A DNA stretch of 64,000 nucleotides from contig NZ_CP040846.1 of NCBI RefSeq assembly GCF_006274605.1, positions 310,001 through 374,000 on the forward strand, read 5' to 3'. Under the pieces are notes generated by a model. It did not search any database, was not told the DNA's origin, and saw only the letters and a list, made by a program, of their open reading frames with translations. The DNA comes from Thermococcus indicus (lineage in GTDB: Archaea > Methanobacteriota_B > Thermococci > Thermococcales > Thermococcaceae). Shown here one piece after another: positions 8,377 through 21,785 of this stretch (its first letter is position 1; each line of letters begins with the position of its first letter). The position numbers and the translations under genes were made by a program.

Positions 8377-9666
8377 CATTATCCCGGCGTCCCTGATGTT
8401 TTCTCTAACGCTTTTTCCCATGGCAACCTGGTTCTTCTCCAGAAGTTCAACGATGACATCGATGACATCTTCCTTCACGGTCTTTTCCGCGAAGAGCCTC
8501 TTCCCGATGAGCCACACCCTCTCGTTCTTCCGGTAGAAGTCCCAGCCCCTCTCCGTGAAGAACTCCGGGCCGGGCTTTATTTTCACCCTCTCCCTTTCCC
8601 TGCGGTCCACCTCCAGCATTATGAACGCTTTGTTACCGCTATGCCCGACGTTCCAGCCAAGGACGCTGAAGCCTTCCCTCGAGAGGGCCCTCTCAAAGCC
8701 TCTCGCCGTTCTCTCCAGCTGGGGGAGCAGGATGTCCTCCACGAGCTCTGGAGCCTGAAAGACCAGCGTCACGAGGTGGGTTCCCTTCCTCCTAAGTTCG
8801 GAGAGGTAGCTTCCACTTCTCGTGGCTCTCCCGAAGAGGAACTCCTCGGAGGGGCTCTCCAGAAACTGATGTGCCTTGAAGTAGAAAAATCCATAGCGCT
8901 CCCAGCCCAGGTTTGCCGCGACGTTCCTCCTCGGGTCTACTGGGTCGATGACTATCAGGGGCCTGTCGGCCTCGGCCTCGCGCCTGACGGTCCTCATGGC
9001 TGTCTCGTACTCCCGCTTGAGCCAGTTTCCGGGGTCGATTATCTTCTGCCTCAGCATGAAGTCGGCGTTTTTGAGGACTTCGAGGAACGAGCCGTATTTG
9101 ATAACGAGTATCTCGGCGAGGTAGCCGGAGAAGCCCCGGATGTATATCTCGCTCCCGTAGGCGTTTATCCCCTTCAGAAAGCGCTTGAGGAGCCTGACCT
9201 CGTCGTTCCTGCCCCGGAGGTTCTCAATGACCCAGCGGTTGTGAAGTATCGAGCGGTCCACCGCTGTTCTCACGTCCCTCCAGCTTTTCACATCGTAGCA
9301 GGGAACGAGGTCAACCTTTACCCCCTTATAGCTCGCCCTCACGTAAGGATGTTCCGCGTAGGCGATTTCGTAGAAGTCGAGCTTCTCCGCGATAGCTCTG
9401 CCAAGTTCTAGGCCTTTTTCCCGGAGTCCTTCGAGGGGGGTGTCTAGAGGGAAGGCCAGGAAAAGGTCGACGTCGTGGTCTCCGGCTAAATAAGTGTCCT
9501 TCGCGAGCGAGCCGACGAAGTGGGGCTTAACGTCGAGGCCCAGGCTTTCGATGGTCTCCTTCGCTATGCCCTCCAGTTCCCTCATCAGGCCCTCCACGAA
9601 GGCCCTCTCCTCATCCGTCGGGCGTATTTTCGGGAGAATCTTCTGGAGCACGGCCTCGACGTCCAT
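8293..9666 (-). CDS. cca: CCA-adding tRNA nucleotidyltransferase (archaeal class I)
   Basis: Builds or repairs the 3'-CCA end of tRNA from CTP and ATP. The nucleotidyltransferase signature is GSLAKDTYL at 52-60 followed by the metal-binding pair D65/D67 in HDVDLF; the remaining domains (central, body and tail) match the class I archaeal enzyme in order and length (about 457 residues). An in-frame GTG two codons upstream is possible, but ATG at 9666 sits better behind GAGGTG. It is 9 bases downstream of thpR and probably cotranscribed with it. Confidence 0.93.
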   Translation of the reverse strand: MDVEAVLQKILPKIRPTDEERAFVEGLMRELEGIAKETIESLGLDVKPHFVGSLAKDTYLAGDHDVDLFLAFPLDTPLEGLREKGLELGRAIAEKLDFYEIAYAEHPYVRASYKGVKVDLVPCYDVKSWRDVRTAVDRSILHNRWVIENLRGRNDEVRLLKRFLKGINAYGSEIYIRGFSGYLAEILVIKYGSFLEVLKNADFMLRQKIIDPGNWLKREYETAMRTVRREAEADRPLIVIDPVDPRRNVAANLGWERYGFFYFKAHQFLESPSEEFLFGRATRSGSYLSELRRKGTHLVTLVFQAPELVEDILLPQLERTARGFERALSREGFSVLGWNVGHSGNKAFIMLEVDRRERERVKIKPGPEFFTERGWDFYRKNERVWLIGKRLFAEKTVKEDVIDVIVELLEKNQVAMGKSVRENIRDAGIMLDYVPKELEDEAYLFLSREKWNLKGQQ

Positions 9667-9675
9667 TTCCACACC

Positions 9676-10230
9676 TCACTCTGCCAGCTCGAACCTCGCA
9701 ACGGTCTCGTAAATCGGGCCCTTTGGAGTGAGCGTGCTCTTCTTCAGCTCTATGGCCTCGACATCGAACTCCCCGAAATCCTCGTTGGCGAGGTCTTTGA
9801 GGGCCATCGCCAGCTCCAGCTTGTCCCTGACGAACTTCACCCTGCCTATGGTTATGTGCGCCACGAAGTCCCTGTCCTTTTTGAAGCCGAGCCTCCTCAT
9901 TTCCCGCTCGACGTCCTTTGCTATCGCCTTTATCCCATCGTCGTTCTCTATTCCAGCCCAGATTACGCGGACGTAGTTCGGGTTCGGGAAGACTCCTATC
10001 CCCTTGACCCTGACGCGGTGCTTCCTGTGCTTCTTCGCTATTTCCTCCAGGGCCCTCTTGACCTCCTCCGCTAAAACCTCGTCAATCTCGCCGAGGAACT
10101 TGAGTGTGACGTGGAAGTTCTCCCTCTCGACGAACTTTATCTTAGCGGATTTGCTCCCTATTCTCTCCTGGGCCTTTACGAGGTTGTCGCGGACTTCATC
10201 GCTAACCTCAATGGCTATGAACGCCCTCAT
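9676..10230 (-). CDS. thpR: RNA 2',3'-cyclic phosphodiesterase / 2'-5' RNA ligase family
   Basis: A 184-residue member of the 2H phosphoesterase superfamily. Two catalytic H-x-T/S-h motifs are present: HVTL at residues 40-43 and HITI at 125-128. The family hydrolyses 2',3'-cyclic phosphates and can act as a 2'-5' ligase on tRNA halves. It directly precedes cca, a common archaeal pairing that fits tRNA repair. The ATG follows GGTGGT. Confidence 0.92.
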   Translation of the reverse strand: MRAFIAIEVSDEVRDNLVKAQERIGSKSAKIKFVERENFHVTLKFLGEIDEVLAEEVKRALEEIAKKHRKHRVRVKGIGVFPNPNYVRVIWAGIENDDGIKAIAKDVEREMRRLGFKKDRDFVAHITIGRVKFVRDKLELAMALKDLANEDFGEFDVEAIELKKSTLTPKGPIYETVARFELAE

Positions 10231-10336
10231 ACCACCACCGAGAAAAGTTGGGGGAGGGGGTTAAAGAGGTTTTGTGCTTGCCTACTGATCTAATTGGGTA
10301 GAAAATTACAAAAAGGAACGTGGTTGCTTAGGCTCG

Positions 10337-11515
10337 CTACTTTTGATTTATGAACCATGGATACATCTCAACGGTGAACTCTATTGGAGGGGCGTTCACT
10401 GCCTGTCTTGGATGTGAGACCCAGCATCCAAAACTTCCACATGTGGCAACGGTCTCCTCGTAAACAAAGGTTGCTTCTGCTCTCAGTTTCATCTCAACCA
10501 TATGGAATGGTGTTCCTTTTTTCACAAAGGGGACAACTACAGGGTGTGTTATGAATACCCGACCCCATGCAGGGGAACTGCCAAACTGTTCCTTCCTTTC
10601 CAGGTCATAAAACTCGAACTCAATGTCTCTGTTGGCATCGATGTCGTCGGTGTACCATTTGAACCTGAGCCCTTTTGTGTATGTTTCACTGAAGCCTGCT
10701 CCTGCGTTTGGAAGTCCTGTTGTGTCAACACCAACGTTTAGGCCCCATGTGATGGTGGGCTCCGACGAAGAACCACTGCCTTCGGGCTTAAAGCTTCCCA
10801 CTCCAAAATATGCCCGCTCGCGTGGGGGATTCAAGATAGTGGCTCGTTCCCTGACCTCTTTTACTGCAACTTTGAAGTCTGTTGGGAAGTCCCTCTCGTT
10901 GGGCACTTTTGCCTCATGGCTTATGTAGACGTAGTAGTAATATCCCATCCTTGCCTCAGCTACCCAGAAGTCCACTCCCATTTTGTTGTAGACGGTAACT
11001 TTGTCTCCTCTCCGTGTTGTGATATCCCTGGAAGTTGTTACCGTACTAATACGGCCTATTGGGTTCCAGTCTCTGGATGGCTCGTCTCCAAGCGCTCCTT
11101 TTACCTCAAGCGGAAGGTTTACGAACCTGATAGCTTCTGAATTGAACAGCTCTTTTATACTTTGTAAATTGGTGTGTCCGGAATCCCCGCTGGCAAAGTA
11201 GTAGAGTGGAGCGTACATTCCATTTGGAAGGGGCCTGAGGACTATCCCTACAAAAGTGCAGTTCCTGAACTCATCAAGGTCTATTCTGAGAGTTAGTTTG
11301 TCCCGATACTTCTGAAGGAACTCCTCCGCCATACAAGCGCTGGATTTTCCAGTAAATGTTCTCATAATGAGTTCTTTCTTGAGGATAGGTGAGATTTTGG
11401 GCTTTTCGCCTCGGGAAATGCTATTTTTTCCATTGTCCTGCAATAAGGCCGCAGAAACTATGCTCGCTACCATCAGTAGTCCCAACAGGACTGCGGACAG
11501 CGGCTTCCATCGCAA
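10337..11515 (-). CDS. Secreted protein of unknown function
   Basis: About 392 residues starting at TTG 11515: GGGGGTGA lies five bases upstream and a TATA box (CTTATAAG type, 11562-11571) places the transcript start near 11540, which excludes the longer frame starting at 11557. The N-terminus is a signal peptide (WKPLSAVLLGLLMVASIVSA). The mature part is beta-rich with many Tyr/Phe/Trp, a Ser/Gly-rich linker, and late cysteines in CGSFGCW that may form a disulfide. No catalytic motif was recognised. It stands alone. Confidence 0.8.
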   Translation of the reverse strand: MRWKPLSAVLLGLLMVASIVSAALLQDNGKNSISRGEKPKISPILKKELIMRTFTGKSSACMAEEFLQKYRDKLTLRIDLDEFRNCTFVGIVLRPLPNGMYAPLYYFASGDSGHTNLQSIKELFNSEAIRFVNLPLEVKGALGDEPSRDWNPIGRISTVTTSRDITTRRGDKVTVYNKMGVDFWVAEARMGYYYYVYISHEAKVPNERDFPTDFKVAVKEVRERATILNPPRERAYFGVGSFKPEGSGSSSEPTITWGLNVGVDTTGLPNAGAGFSETYTKGLRFKWYTDDIDANRDIEFEFYDLERKEQFGSSPAWGRVFITHPVVVPFVKKGTPFHMVEMKLRAEATFVYEETVATCGSFGCWVSHPRQAVNAPPIEFTVEMYPWFINQK

Positions 11516-11520
11516 GTGGT

Positions 11521-11571
11521 TCACCCCCTTAAGCCGTCTGCAACACTCACTATGCAACTCTTGCTTATAAG
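11521..11571 (-). promoter_or_regulatory. Promoter and RBS that fix the start of the secreted protein
   Basis: Reading the minus strand: TATA box GCTTATAAG-like at 11562-11571, then about 35 bases of leader, then CTTAAGGGGGTGA (11521-11533) five bases before TTG. The arrangement supports the TTG start. Confidence 0.6.
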
Positions 11572-11717
11572 TTTTTCCATCTACTCTTAGTAATTAATCT
11601 TCCTTTCGTTTTTTAGTATGATTTTATTCAGAGTGAATGTTTCCTTTTGGGATCGTCCAAAAGAAGCCTGAGTAAAGGAGTTGCATGGCGATGCAAAGAA
11701 AGTGCAAAAAAGAAACC

Positions 11718-12182
11718 TCATTCTCTCACGACAACCGGGAACTCCTCCCAGGGGAAGACTATCCACTTGTCGGTGCGGAAAACGTAGAAGTCCGGGACCA
11801 CCTTCGTCCAGGGCTTCATGCTGAGGCAGGCCACTTTAACCTTCTCCGCCCCGGCCTTCTTGACCTCCTCGATGACCACTTCGAGGGTCTTCCCGGTATC
11901 GCTGACGTCGTCGACGATAACGACCTTCTTGCCCTCCAGCGAGCCGTGGAGGGGGATGGTTATGAGCGGCTTCTCCATCCTCTCCTCGATGTCCTTGTAG
12001 AACTTGACGTCGATGACCTTGACCTCCAGATCGCCGAGGATGTGACTGAGCCTCACGGCCGGGATGAGTCCGCCGCGAGCTATCCCAACGATTACATCGG
12101 GCATGAAGTTCTTTCTGAGCTCATCGGCGAGCGCGAAGATGGCCCTGTCAATCTGCCACCACGTGAGATAGACTTTGTCCAT
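11718..12182 (-). CDS. Purine (hypoxanthine/xanthine-guanine type) phosphoribosyltransferase
   Basis: A 154-residue type I phosphoribosyltransferase. The PRPP-binding loop VVIVDDVSDTGKT covers residues 87-99, and an upstream IARGGLIPAVRLS loop (34-46) is typical of xanthine/guanine salvage enzymes. It transfers ribose-5-phosphate from PRPP to a purine base in the cytosol. The exact base preference is not resolvable. A TATA-like CTAATTAAG lies about 40 bases upstream of the ATG. Confidence 0.88.
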   Translation of the reverse strand: MDKVYLTWWQIDRAIFALADELRKNFMPDVIVGIARGGLIPAVRLSHILGDLEVKVIDVKFYKDIEERMEKPLITIPLHGSLEGKKVVIVDDVSDTGKTLEVVIEEVKKAGAEKVKVACLSMKPWTKVVPDFYVFRTDKWIVFPWEEFPVVVRE

Positions 12183-12319
12183 GACAACACCTCCGAATAT
12201 CCAGTGTTTGGGTGAAACCTAATTAAGGCTTTCGTCTGAGTGGCAGAAGTTAAAACCTTTAGCTTAAAAATGATGTGTTGACACAAAAATGTTGAACAGA
12301 AAAATGGAATGAAACGGCT

Positions 12320-16219
<3,900 letters not shown>

Positions 16220-16417
16220 TTATCTATCGTTGCCCCCTCTTAGTAGAAGCATCAGCGTGCCACTATGATGTGTGGGGTAAATATACCTTGCCCCGCTCAG
16301 TGTTGCCACGGTGACGAATTTATCCCTGTGACTTTGCCTCCGGTGTGAAGCGGTAGAAAAGGGAGACGTCGGATAATTTGTCCAAATATCAAAGGGGAGA
16401 TGAAAAATAAAAGGGTG

Positions 16418-19400
16418 TTATGTTCCTGCGAGGGCGTTCTCCAGGAGTTTTACGGCCTTCATGAGGTTAAGGTACGCGTTCCTGAGGGGCGGTAGTACCT
16501 TTGGATTCGCAAGATTCAGGATGATCGGTCCGTAAGCCTCCGCCTGTGAATACCACCGCTCCGCGAGTTCTCTGTACTCAAGTGCTTTCTTTATGGTTTC
16601 GTTATCAACTCCACTCTCGTTGGCTTGGGCCAGGAGCTTCTCAAAGGTTGCGTTGGTGAGGGAGTAGTACCGGTAGTAAATGAAGTTCAATGTGGCTATA
16701 CCACCGCCCGATCTGTGCTTGGGTGAGGCCTGCTCCCTGTTCACCACGGTCACCAGTGAGGACGCTTCATTGTTCGTTTCGTTACTCTCGGTAACCTGGT
16801 CGCCGTAGTCAACTACCGCCCTTAAAACGTAAGTCTTGTTCGTCGGCGGCTTCCACGAGAACTCTACCGTCCTGGTCTCCCCACTTCCAATGCCATCCAC
16901 CTGCTTTATGTCCTGAATCGTCTCATCAACGTAGAGGGCAAGTTTGAACGGCTTCTCCGTTGGGCCGCCAAGGTTCTTGATGGTTACTTTAACCGTAGTA
17001 TCCTCTCCCGCGTACGCTGTCGCGGGTGAAATGCTCACCACAGTCAGGTCGGGCAGTTTCACGGCCAGCGTGTACTCGCTCAGGTGACTGACGTTGGCCC
17101 AGACGTAGTTGCCCTCTTCGTCTCTTCCAAAACCAAAGACAGTTATGTTACCGTACGGGGAGTTGTCAGGTATCGTTTTTCCAACGCTTTCGCTAAGGTC
17201 TATCCACTCGCTTCCGTTCCAGTAGAACAGCGTTACTGCCGACTCCGGAATGCCGAGCCTCTTCAGGACGCTCTCGTCGTACGTGAGGTTCAGAATGACC
17301 CAGTTGTAGTTAATCGTCTCGTTCGTCTCGACCTTGACGTACTTGAGGTCCTCGTAGCCCTCCCCCTCCATCTTGAACTTTGCGGTGTCGTTCTCTATCT
17401 CTGACGAGACCGTAACGTTAACTGTGACCGACTTGTTATCGTTCGCGTTTATGGCTATTTCAGTCGTGTTGGCGACGTTTATCTCGTGGGTTTCATTGTT
17501 CTCAAGCTCCATTCTCTTCTCCTCCCTGACTCTTCCGAAGAAGTTGGTTATCCTGTATATTGAGTTGCCCCTGGTGTCGTTGGCCCAGACTTTCACCATG
17601 TAATCCTCGAGCGCCCTTATGGTGAAGTTGAACTCGTGGGTAACCTCCGAGTCGCCGCCGGCGGTTATCGTTTTGTTCAGTATGGTGTCCGTTATGTTGG
17701 TCACTTCCACCTTAACTGTGTCCACTCCGCTCGTGTCCCTCACGTCCAGGCTTATGGTGACGTTCTTCCCAACGTCCTGAACCTCAGGCAAAACCCTAAG
17801 GTCAATCGCCGGAGGCTGGGTGTCCTCTGTTACGCGTATCTCTATATCCTTTCCAAGACCCACGAAAGCGTACTTCTCCGTGACGAACCCGTAGGTTATG
17901 TCGTACCTGAACCATTCCTGCCCCGTCGGGACGTATATCTTGACGACGCCGTTCCCGTTCTCGTCGGTCTCGTTGAAGTAGAATCTGTATCCATCATTCC
18001 AGTATCTGACGAAGAACACGCCTTTGGATGGCAGTTTGACCGGTATCTCTATGAACCCCGTTCTGTCCGTGGTGTACCAGTCCTTCTCAAGGAAGGAGGT
18101 GTTCTCCGGGAATACCGTCAATATCCTGTGTGTGAATAGTCCTCCACCCTTGCCGGCACGGCCTTCTTTTAGGCTTAGCCATTCGTTGGGTAGCACTCTT
18201 ATCTCGTAGATTCCCGGCTTGAGGGTAACCGTCAGGTTGTCTGAGGAAGTTAGGTACTTACTTAGGATAATCCCTGTGTGCTCCCGATCATGGTAGTCCC
18301 AATCCCAGTAGTTAGTGCCCGCTTTCATAACTTCTACTACAGCGGGTGCGCTTCCACGGATTTTGCTTATCCACAGTTCGTTTTCTGCCAGTCTGGCAGC
18401 TACAGTGTCCCTGTGGATTGTTATTCCTGCTGTGTCCCACGCCCCGGATTTGTGAATAGTTAGAACATACTGTTTTTGTGTGTCCCCATCTATGGAAAAT
18501 GCAATTGGGAGATCCTTGTCAATGTTTGCTGGAACCTCCTTTCTAAAGTACCCCCATTCGTTGGTTCTTACAATTGTGGTTCCGTTCCAGTAGAAGATAT
18601 GGACCGTTTCGTTGGTCAGTGGCTTGTAGTACTCCGCCCACTCTTTCCACCAGTCTTTCGTTCTGTTGGTGAGGGCGCCGCCGATAATCGTATTGTTCTC
18701 TACCTGAAACGTGTGTGTGGTTTCGTTGTACTCTGCGGGTATGCTGTATCCCCAGGCCCATAGGGTTGGTTTAGGTATATACACCCTTGACCTTGCATTC
18801 CCGAGGGTTATCTCTCCCCAGTAAGCGTTCTCCGGGACCTTTATCCTCCTCATAACCTCGTTCCGGTCCCCGAAGTAAACCTTGGTCTCGTTGGAGCTCA
18901 AGTGAATCCTTCCCCATCCACGGCCGTCCCATGCCCACCATTCTATACGCATGGTGTAATTGCCCTTTGGCGGCGAGTTGTCCGTCGTGTTGTATCCACG
19001 TATCACGAGCGTTATTGACTGTCCAGGATAGGCTATCTGTTTTTCGGGCTCTATCTCGAACCTGACCTCTGGAATCTTGCCTTCTAGTTCTGGTTTTGGA
19101 TTTACCCATACGTGGAATCCTCCAGGGAGTTCAACTCCTCTTGTGTAGATGTCTATGTACCTTGTACCGTTCGTGTTGAGGTTCACCACTGCATAGCCGT
19201 CCCTGACGTTGATTTCCCTGGTTTCTGAAACCCTGCTCCAGTTTTTGAGTGTGTATTCAAATGTGATGTTGACCTTCCCCGACAGCGGCTGGAGGGTGAA
19301 GGGGTTGTAGAGGAAGAGAACCACCGTTGCGTTGTCTCCTTCCTTTACTTCACTTGTTCCCGTTATGTGGGCGGCTTTTTCCTCTTTGACCACTCTAATG

Positions 19401-20056
19401 TTTGCGGCTTCCCTTCCGTCAAGGTACACCCGGAGCCATGTGGATGTTGGTGACAGCTCGCTCAGGTTGAGGGTATAGGTTACCGTGCCGTTCTTTGGCG
19501 TGAGCTTCTCCTCCACATCCAACCCGGATATCGTCAGGTTAACCGGCTTGGAGTACGGAATCCTTGTGAAGGGCTCTATGAGGGTCCACTTCAACGTTAC
19601 TGTGGAGTTCGGCGTGGTTATAATGTTCTTTGGTGTGAAGTAGTAGTCCTCCACCTTCACAACCTTGAAGTCCCCGTTCCATCTGTCAGAGCAAACGTTG
19701 CCGTAGCATGCTTGGACTATATATCGCCCGGTTTCCTCGGGCTTGAACGTTGCCTTTGCGAAGCCGTTCGCATCGGTTTCCAGGGTGAACTCCTTGACGG
19801 GTTCCTCCCAGGTGTCCTCATAGTACACCTTTATCGTTACCTCGGCACCCTGGATGGGCCCCTTATTTATTCTCCACAGCACCGCGAATACCGTGACGTT
19901 GTCGCCGAGTGCGTACACGTCCCTGAAGCTTCCTCCGAAAACCTGTATTCCCTGCTCGCTCTCAAATCCAAAACCGATACTGGCGCTCGCCGGGATGGCA
20001 CTCCCCAGCAGAACGGCCAGGATTATGGAGGCCAGTACCGCTCTGCGTCTTATCAT
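16418..20056 (-). CDS. Very large secreted/surface protein with Ig-like and CARDB domains
   Basis: A 1212-residue exported protein. A signal peptide (residues 1-26, ending SASA-SA like) is followed by several beta-sandwich (Ig/MG2-like) repeats rich in N-x-T/S sequons, a region resembling the PGF-pre-PGF type module (SEWIDLSES, LSEYTLAV) near 930-1010, then a CARDB-type adhesion domain beginning PDLTVVSISP. A helical C-terminal domain of about 90 residues ends the protein without an obvious membrane anchor. Role: cell-surface structure or binding; a substrate cannot be named. It is preceded by an unusual structured leader of roughly 285 bases. Confidence 0.85.
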   Translation of the reverse strand: MIRRRAVLASIILAVLLGSAIPASASIGFGFESEQGIQVFGGSFRDVYALGDNVTVFAVLWRINKGPIQGAEVTIKVYYEDTWEEPVKEFTLETDANGFAKATFKPEETGRYIVQACYGNVCSDRWNGDFKVVKVEDYYFTPKNIITTPNSTVTLKWTLIEPFTRIPYSKPVNLTISGLDVEEKLTPKNGTVTYTLNLSELSPTSTWLRVYLDGREAANIRVVKEEKAAHITGTSEVKEGDNATVVLFLYNPFTLQPLSGKVNITFEYTLKNWSRVSETREINVRDGYAVVNLNTNGTRYIDIYTRGVELPGGFHVWVNPKPELEGKIPEVRFEIEPEKQIAYPGQSITLVIRGYNTTDNSPPKGNYTMRIEWWAWDGRGWGRIHLSSNETKVYFGDRNEVMRRIKVPENAYWGEITLGNARSRVYIPKPTLWAWGYSIPAEYNETTHTFQVENNTIIGGALTNRTKDWWKEWAEYYKPLTNETVHIFYWNGTTIVRTNEWGYFRKEVPANIDKDLPIAFSIDGDTQKQYVLTIHKSGAWDTAGITIHRDTVAARLAENELWISKIRGSAPAVVEVMKAGTNYWDWDYHDREHTGIILSKYLTSSDNLTVTLKPGIYEIRVLPNEWLSLKEGRAGKGGGLFTHRILTVFPENTSFLEKDWYTTDRTGFIEIPVKLPSKGVFFVRYWNDGYRFYFNETDENGNGVVKIYVPTGQEWFRYDITYGFVTEKYAFVGLGKDIEIRVTEDTQPPAIDLRVLPEVQDVGKNVTISLDVRDTSGVDTVKVEVTNITDTILNKTITAGGDSEVTHEFNFTIRALEDYMVKVWANDTRGNSIYRITNFFGRVREEKRMELENNETHEINVANTTEIAINANDNKSVTVNVTVSSEIENDTAKFKMEGEGYEDLKYVKVETNETINYNWVILNLTYDESVLKRLGIPESAVTLFYWNGSEWIDLSESVGKTIPDNSPYGNITVFGFGRDEEGNYVWANVSHLSEYTLAVKLPDLTVVSISPATAYAGEDTTVKVTIKNLGGPTEKPFKLALYVDETIQDIKQVDGIGSGETRTVEFSWKPPTNKTYVLRAVVDYGDQVTESNETNNEASSLVTVVNREQASPKHRSGGGIATLNFIYYRYYSLTNATFEKLLAQANESGVDNETIKKALEYRELAERWYSQAEAYGPIILNLANPKVLPPLRNAYLNLMKAVKLLENALAGT

Positions 20057-20376
20057 GGTATCCCCTCCGGAGGTTTACTCACGATTCCTGACCTCCTCCC
20101 CGCCCGGAAGGGTTAACCCCTCTCCAAAGACGGTTCGGTTTGGGTTCAGCCCGCAGGCCCGGTCTCGGGCCCATTACCCCCACCGGCGAACCCGGATTGG
20201 GGGTCTTGCCTAAAGGCCACCTTTAGAATTTCCGACCGCCATGATAGGCAGTCTTTTGAAAGACGCCTAACGGCGTTAGTCCTCCTGCCGGAGGTAACGT
20301 GAAACCCTTGATCACATCGGATTGTTTCACGGTGGCCTCTTCAGGACCTTATTACGATGTCGGGGCTTAAAAGGGT
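20057..20376 (-). other. Long structured leader of the large surface-protein gene
   Basis: A TATA box CTTTTAAG (20366-20373, minus strand) predicts a transcript from about 20342, giving an unusually long leader for this genome. Stems visible: CGTGAAAC/GTTTCACG (20298-20305 with 20324-20331), CCTC/GAGG (20281-20294), TCTTT/AAAGA near 20250-20264, and an ACCCCCA/TGGGGGT stem around 20175-20200. The 3' part is a copy of an IS200/IS605 right end. It may be a transposon-derived RNA (omega-RNA-like) or a MITE that now serves as leader; no known riboswitch was recognised. Confidence 0.45.
20088..20120 (-). repeat. IS200/IS605 right-end-like sequence, minus orientation
   Basis: Read on the minus strand it matches the right end of the IS element at 45930-45960: AACCC, a short CCC/GGG hairpin, then GGGGAGGAGGTCAG. 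The 5' arm is degenerate. It sits 32 bases upstream of the surface-protein start. Confidence 0.6.
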
Positions 20377-20401
20377 TTTCGTTGATATTTTTCTTTTGTT
20401 C

Positions 20402-20437
20402 AAACCTCGCCCTTCAGGACGGGGAAGAGGTCAGCGC
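20402..20437 (+). repeat. IS200/IS605 right-end-like sequence, plus orientation
   Basis: The hairpin CCTCGCCC-TTCA-GGACGGGG (20405-20424) and the following AAGAGGTCAG differ from the intact element's right end at only a few positions. Together with the inverted copy at 20088 it brackets about 315 bases of structured DNA with both ends facing outward. The rest of 20438-20496 shows no gene. Confidence 0.65.
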
Positions 20438-20496
20438 ATTCCGCCGTGAACTGCGGGGTTTTCGGGAGAGAATGTATTAGGGCATTTCGTCAGGGG

Positions 20497-20931
20497 TCAT
20501 AATCCTTCGTAGATCAGTTTAAGCCGGTAGGCGTGTTTTAGCTCCTCCCCGGCCATCATTTTGAATATATGGCTTAAGGAACCGTCCAGGATCTCTGCCA
20601 GCCTTGTGTAGATCTCGTAGGCGTGCTTCTCCCTCACGAGGGCCTCCAGAATCAGCTCCTCGAGGCTCTCGGGTTTTGCCCTCCCATCACCCAGCATCGG
20701 CTCGAGGGACAGGGAATCGAGGTAGTCTATGACCGCGGTTCCCTCCAAACTGCCCTCGGCGAGCATTGCCTCGAGGGTTCTCCTGTGCCTCAGCTCCTCC
20801 TCAGCCATCAGCTGAAACGTCTCTACCAGATCGGGCCTCCCGAAGGTGGCGAAGGTCTCGCCGAGCTTGTGAAGGTTGTAGAGCTCGTTCTCCTGCCATA
20901 TGAGCCTTTCAAGGAGTTCCCCGAGTCTCAT
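20497..20931 (-). CDS. Ferritin-like (rubrerythrin-type) di-iron protein
   Basis: A 144-residue four-helix protein. Iron ligands of the ferritin-like fold are visible as paired E-x-x-H motifs: EEELRH in helix 2 and EELKH in helix 4, with matching Glu residues in WQENELY and REKHAYE. Such proteins act in oxygen/peroxide protection or iron handling. There is no rubredoxin domain. Its ATG overlaps the stop of the upstream HAD gene (ATGA), so the two are translationally coupled. Confidence 0.8.
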   Translation of the reverse strand: MRLGELLERLIWQENELYNLHKLGETFATFGRPDLVETFQLMAEEELRHRRTLEAMLAEGSLEGTAVIDYLDSLSLEPMLGDGRAKPESLEELILEALVREKHAYEIYTRLAEILDGSLSHIFKMMAGEELKHAYRLKLIYEGL

Positions 20932-21755
20932 TCCGATGCCCCCACGAAGGTCTTCAGGTAGTCGAGGAGTTCCTTAACGCTGGGGAGGACGAGGTCTGGT
21001 TTTATCCCAGTTTCTTCAATGTCCTTTAGCGTGTTTACGCCCGTCAGAACCATCACCGCCTTCATGCCGAAGCGTTTGGCGAAGACGATGTCGGTGTCGA
21101 GCCTGTCGCCGACCATCCATATTTCACCAACGTCCCCGAACCCCATCAGCCTCTCCCTGGCCACCTCGAAGGCAGGTTCGTTTGGCTTGCCTATTATCAG
21201 GGGCTCGACGTCGGTTGAGGCCCTCAACGCGGCTATTATCGCCCCGGCCCCGGGGTGAATACCGTCCTCCGCGGGGTACGTTGTGTCGGGGTTGGTGCCT
21301 ATGAACCCGGCGCCGTTCCTTACCGCCAGCGTGGCGTACTTTAGCTTCTCGTATGTTAAATTCGGATCGAGGCCGACGACGACGTGTTTGACCTCTCTCC
21401 ATCCTCCGTTTCTGGCTTCATCGACGCCAACGATCCCCCATCCGAGGCGCTCCATTTCCCTGAGCAGCCCTTCCCCGCCGATGACGAAGATTTTCCCAGG
21501 TTTGAGGTGCTTTTCCATGTAGAGCCTCGTTGCCAGGCCGGAGGTTACTATCGCCTCCTCGGGGACGTCTATGCTCATCGAGATGAGCTTTTCCCTGTAC
21601 ATGGAGGGGTCCCTTGTGGAGTTGTTGGTGAGGAAGATGAACGGAATGCCCGCCTCCTTCAGGAATTCTATCAGCTCCCTTGCACCGTCAACCGGTTTGT
21701 TTCCCCTGTAGAGAACGCCGTCCATGTCGAAGATCAGGCCGATTTTTCTCCGCAT
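20928..21755 (-). CDS. HAD-superfamily hydrolase, NagD/p-nitrophenyl phosphatase type
   Basis: A 275-residue class IIA HAD phosphatase. Motif I is DMDGVLYRG (residues 9-17), motif II is FLTNNST, and motif III/IV appear as GKPNEPAF and MVGDRLDTD. A large cap domain lies between. The family dephosphorylates small sugar or nucleotide phosphates in the cytosol; the substrate is unknown. It ends overlapping the ferritin-like gene by four bases. Confidence 0.9.
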   Translation of the reverse strand: MRRKIGLIFDMDGVLYRGNKPVDGARELIEFLKEAGIPFIFLTNNSTRDPSMYREKLISMSIDVPEEAIVTSGLATRLYMEKHLKPGKIFVIGGEGLLREMERLGWGIVGVDEARNGGWREVKHVVVGLDPNLTYEKLKYATLAVRNGAGFIGTNPDTTYPAEDGIHPGAGAIIAALRASTDVEPLIIGKPNEPAFEVARERLMGFGDVGEIWMVGDRLDTDIVFAKRFGMKAVMVLTGVNTLKDIEETGIKPDLVLPSVKELLDYLKTFVGASE

Positions 21756-21785
21756 GAAAAAAGAATGGAGTTGGGGTTTAAAAGC

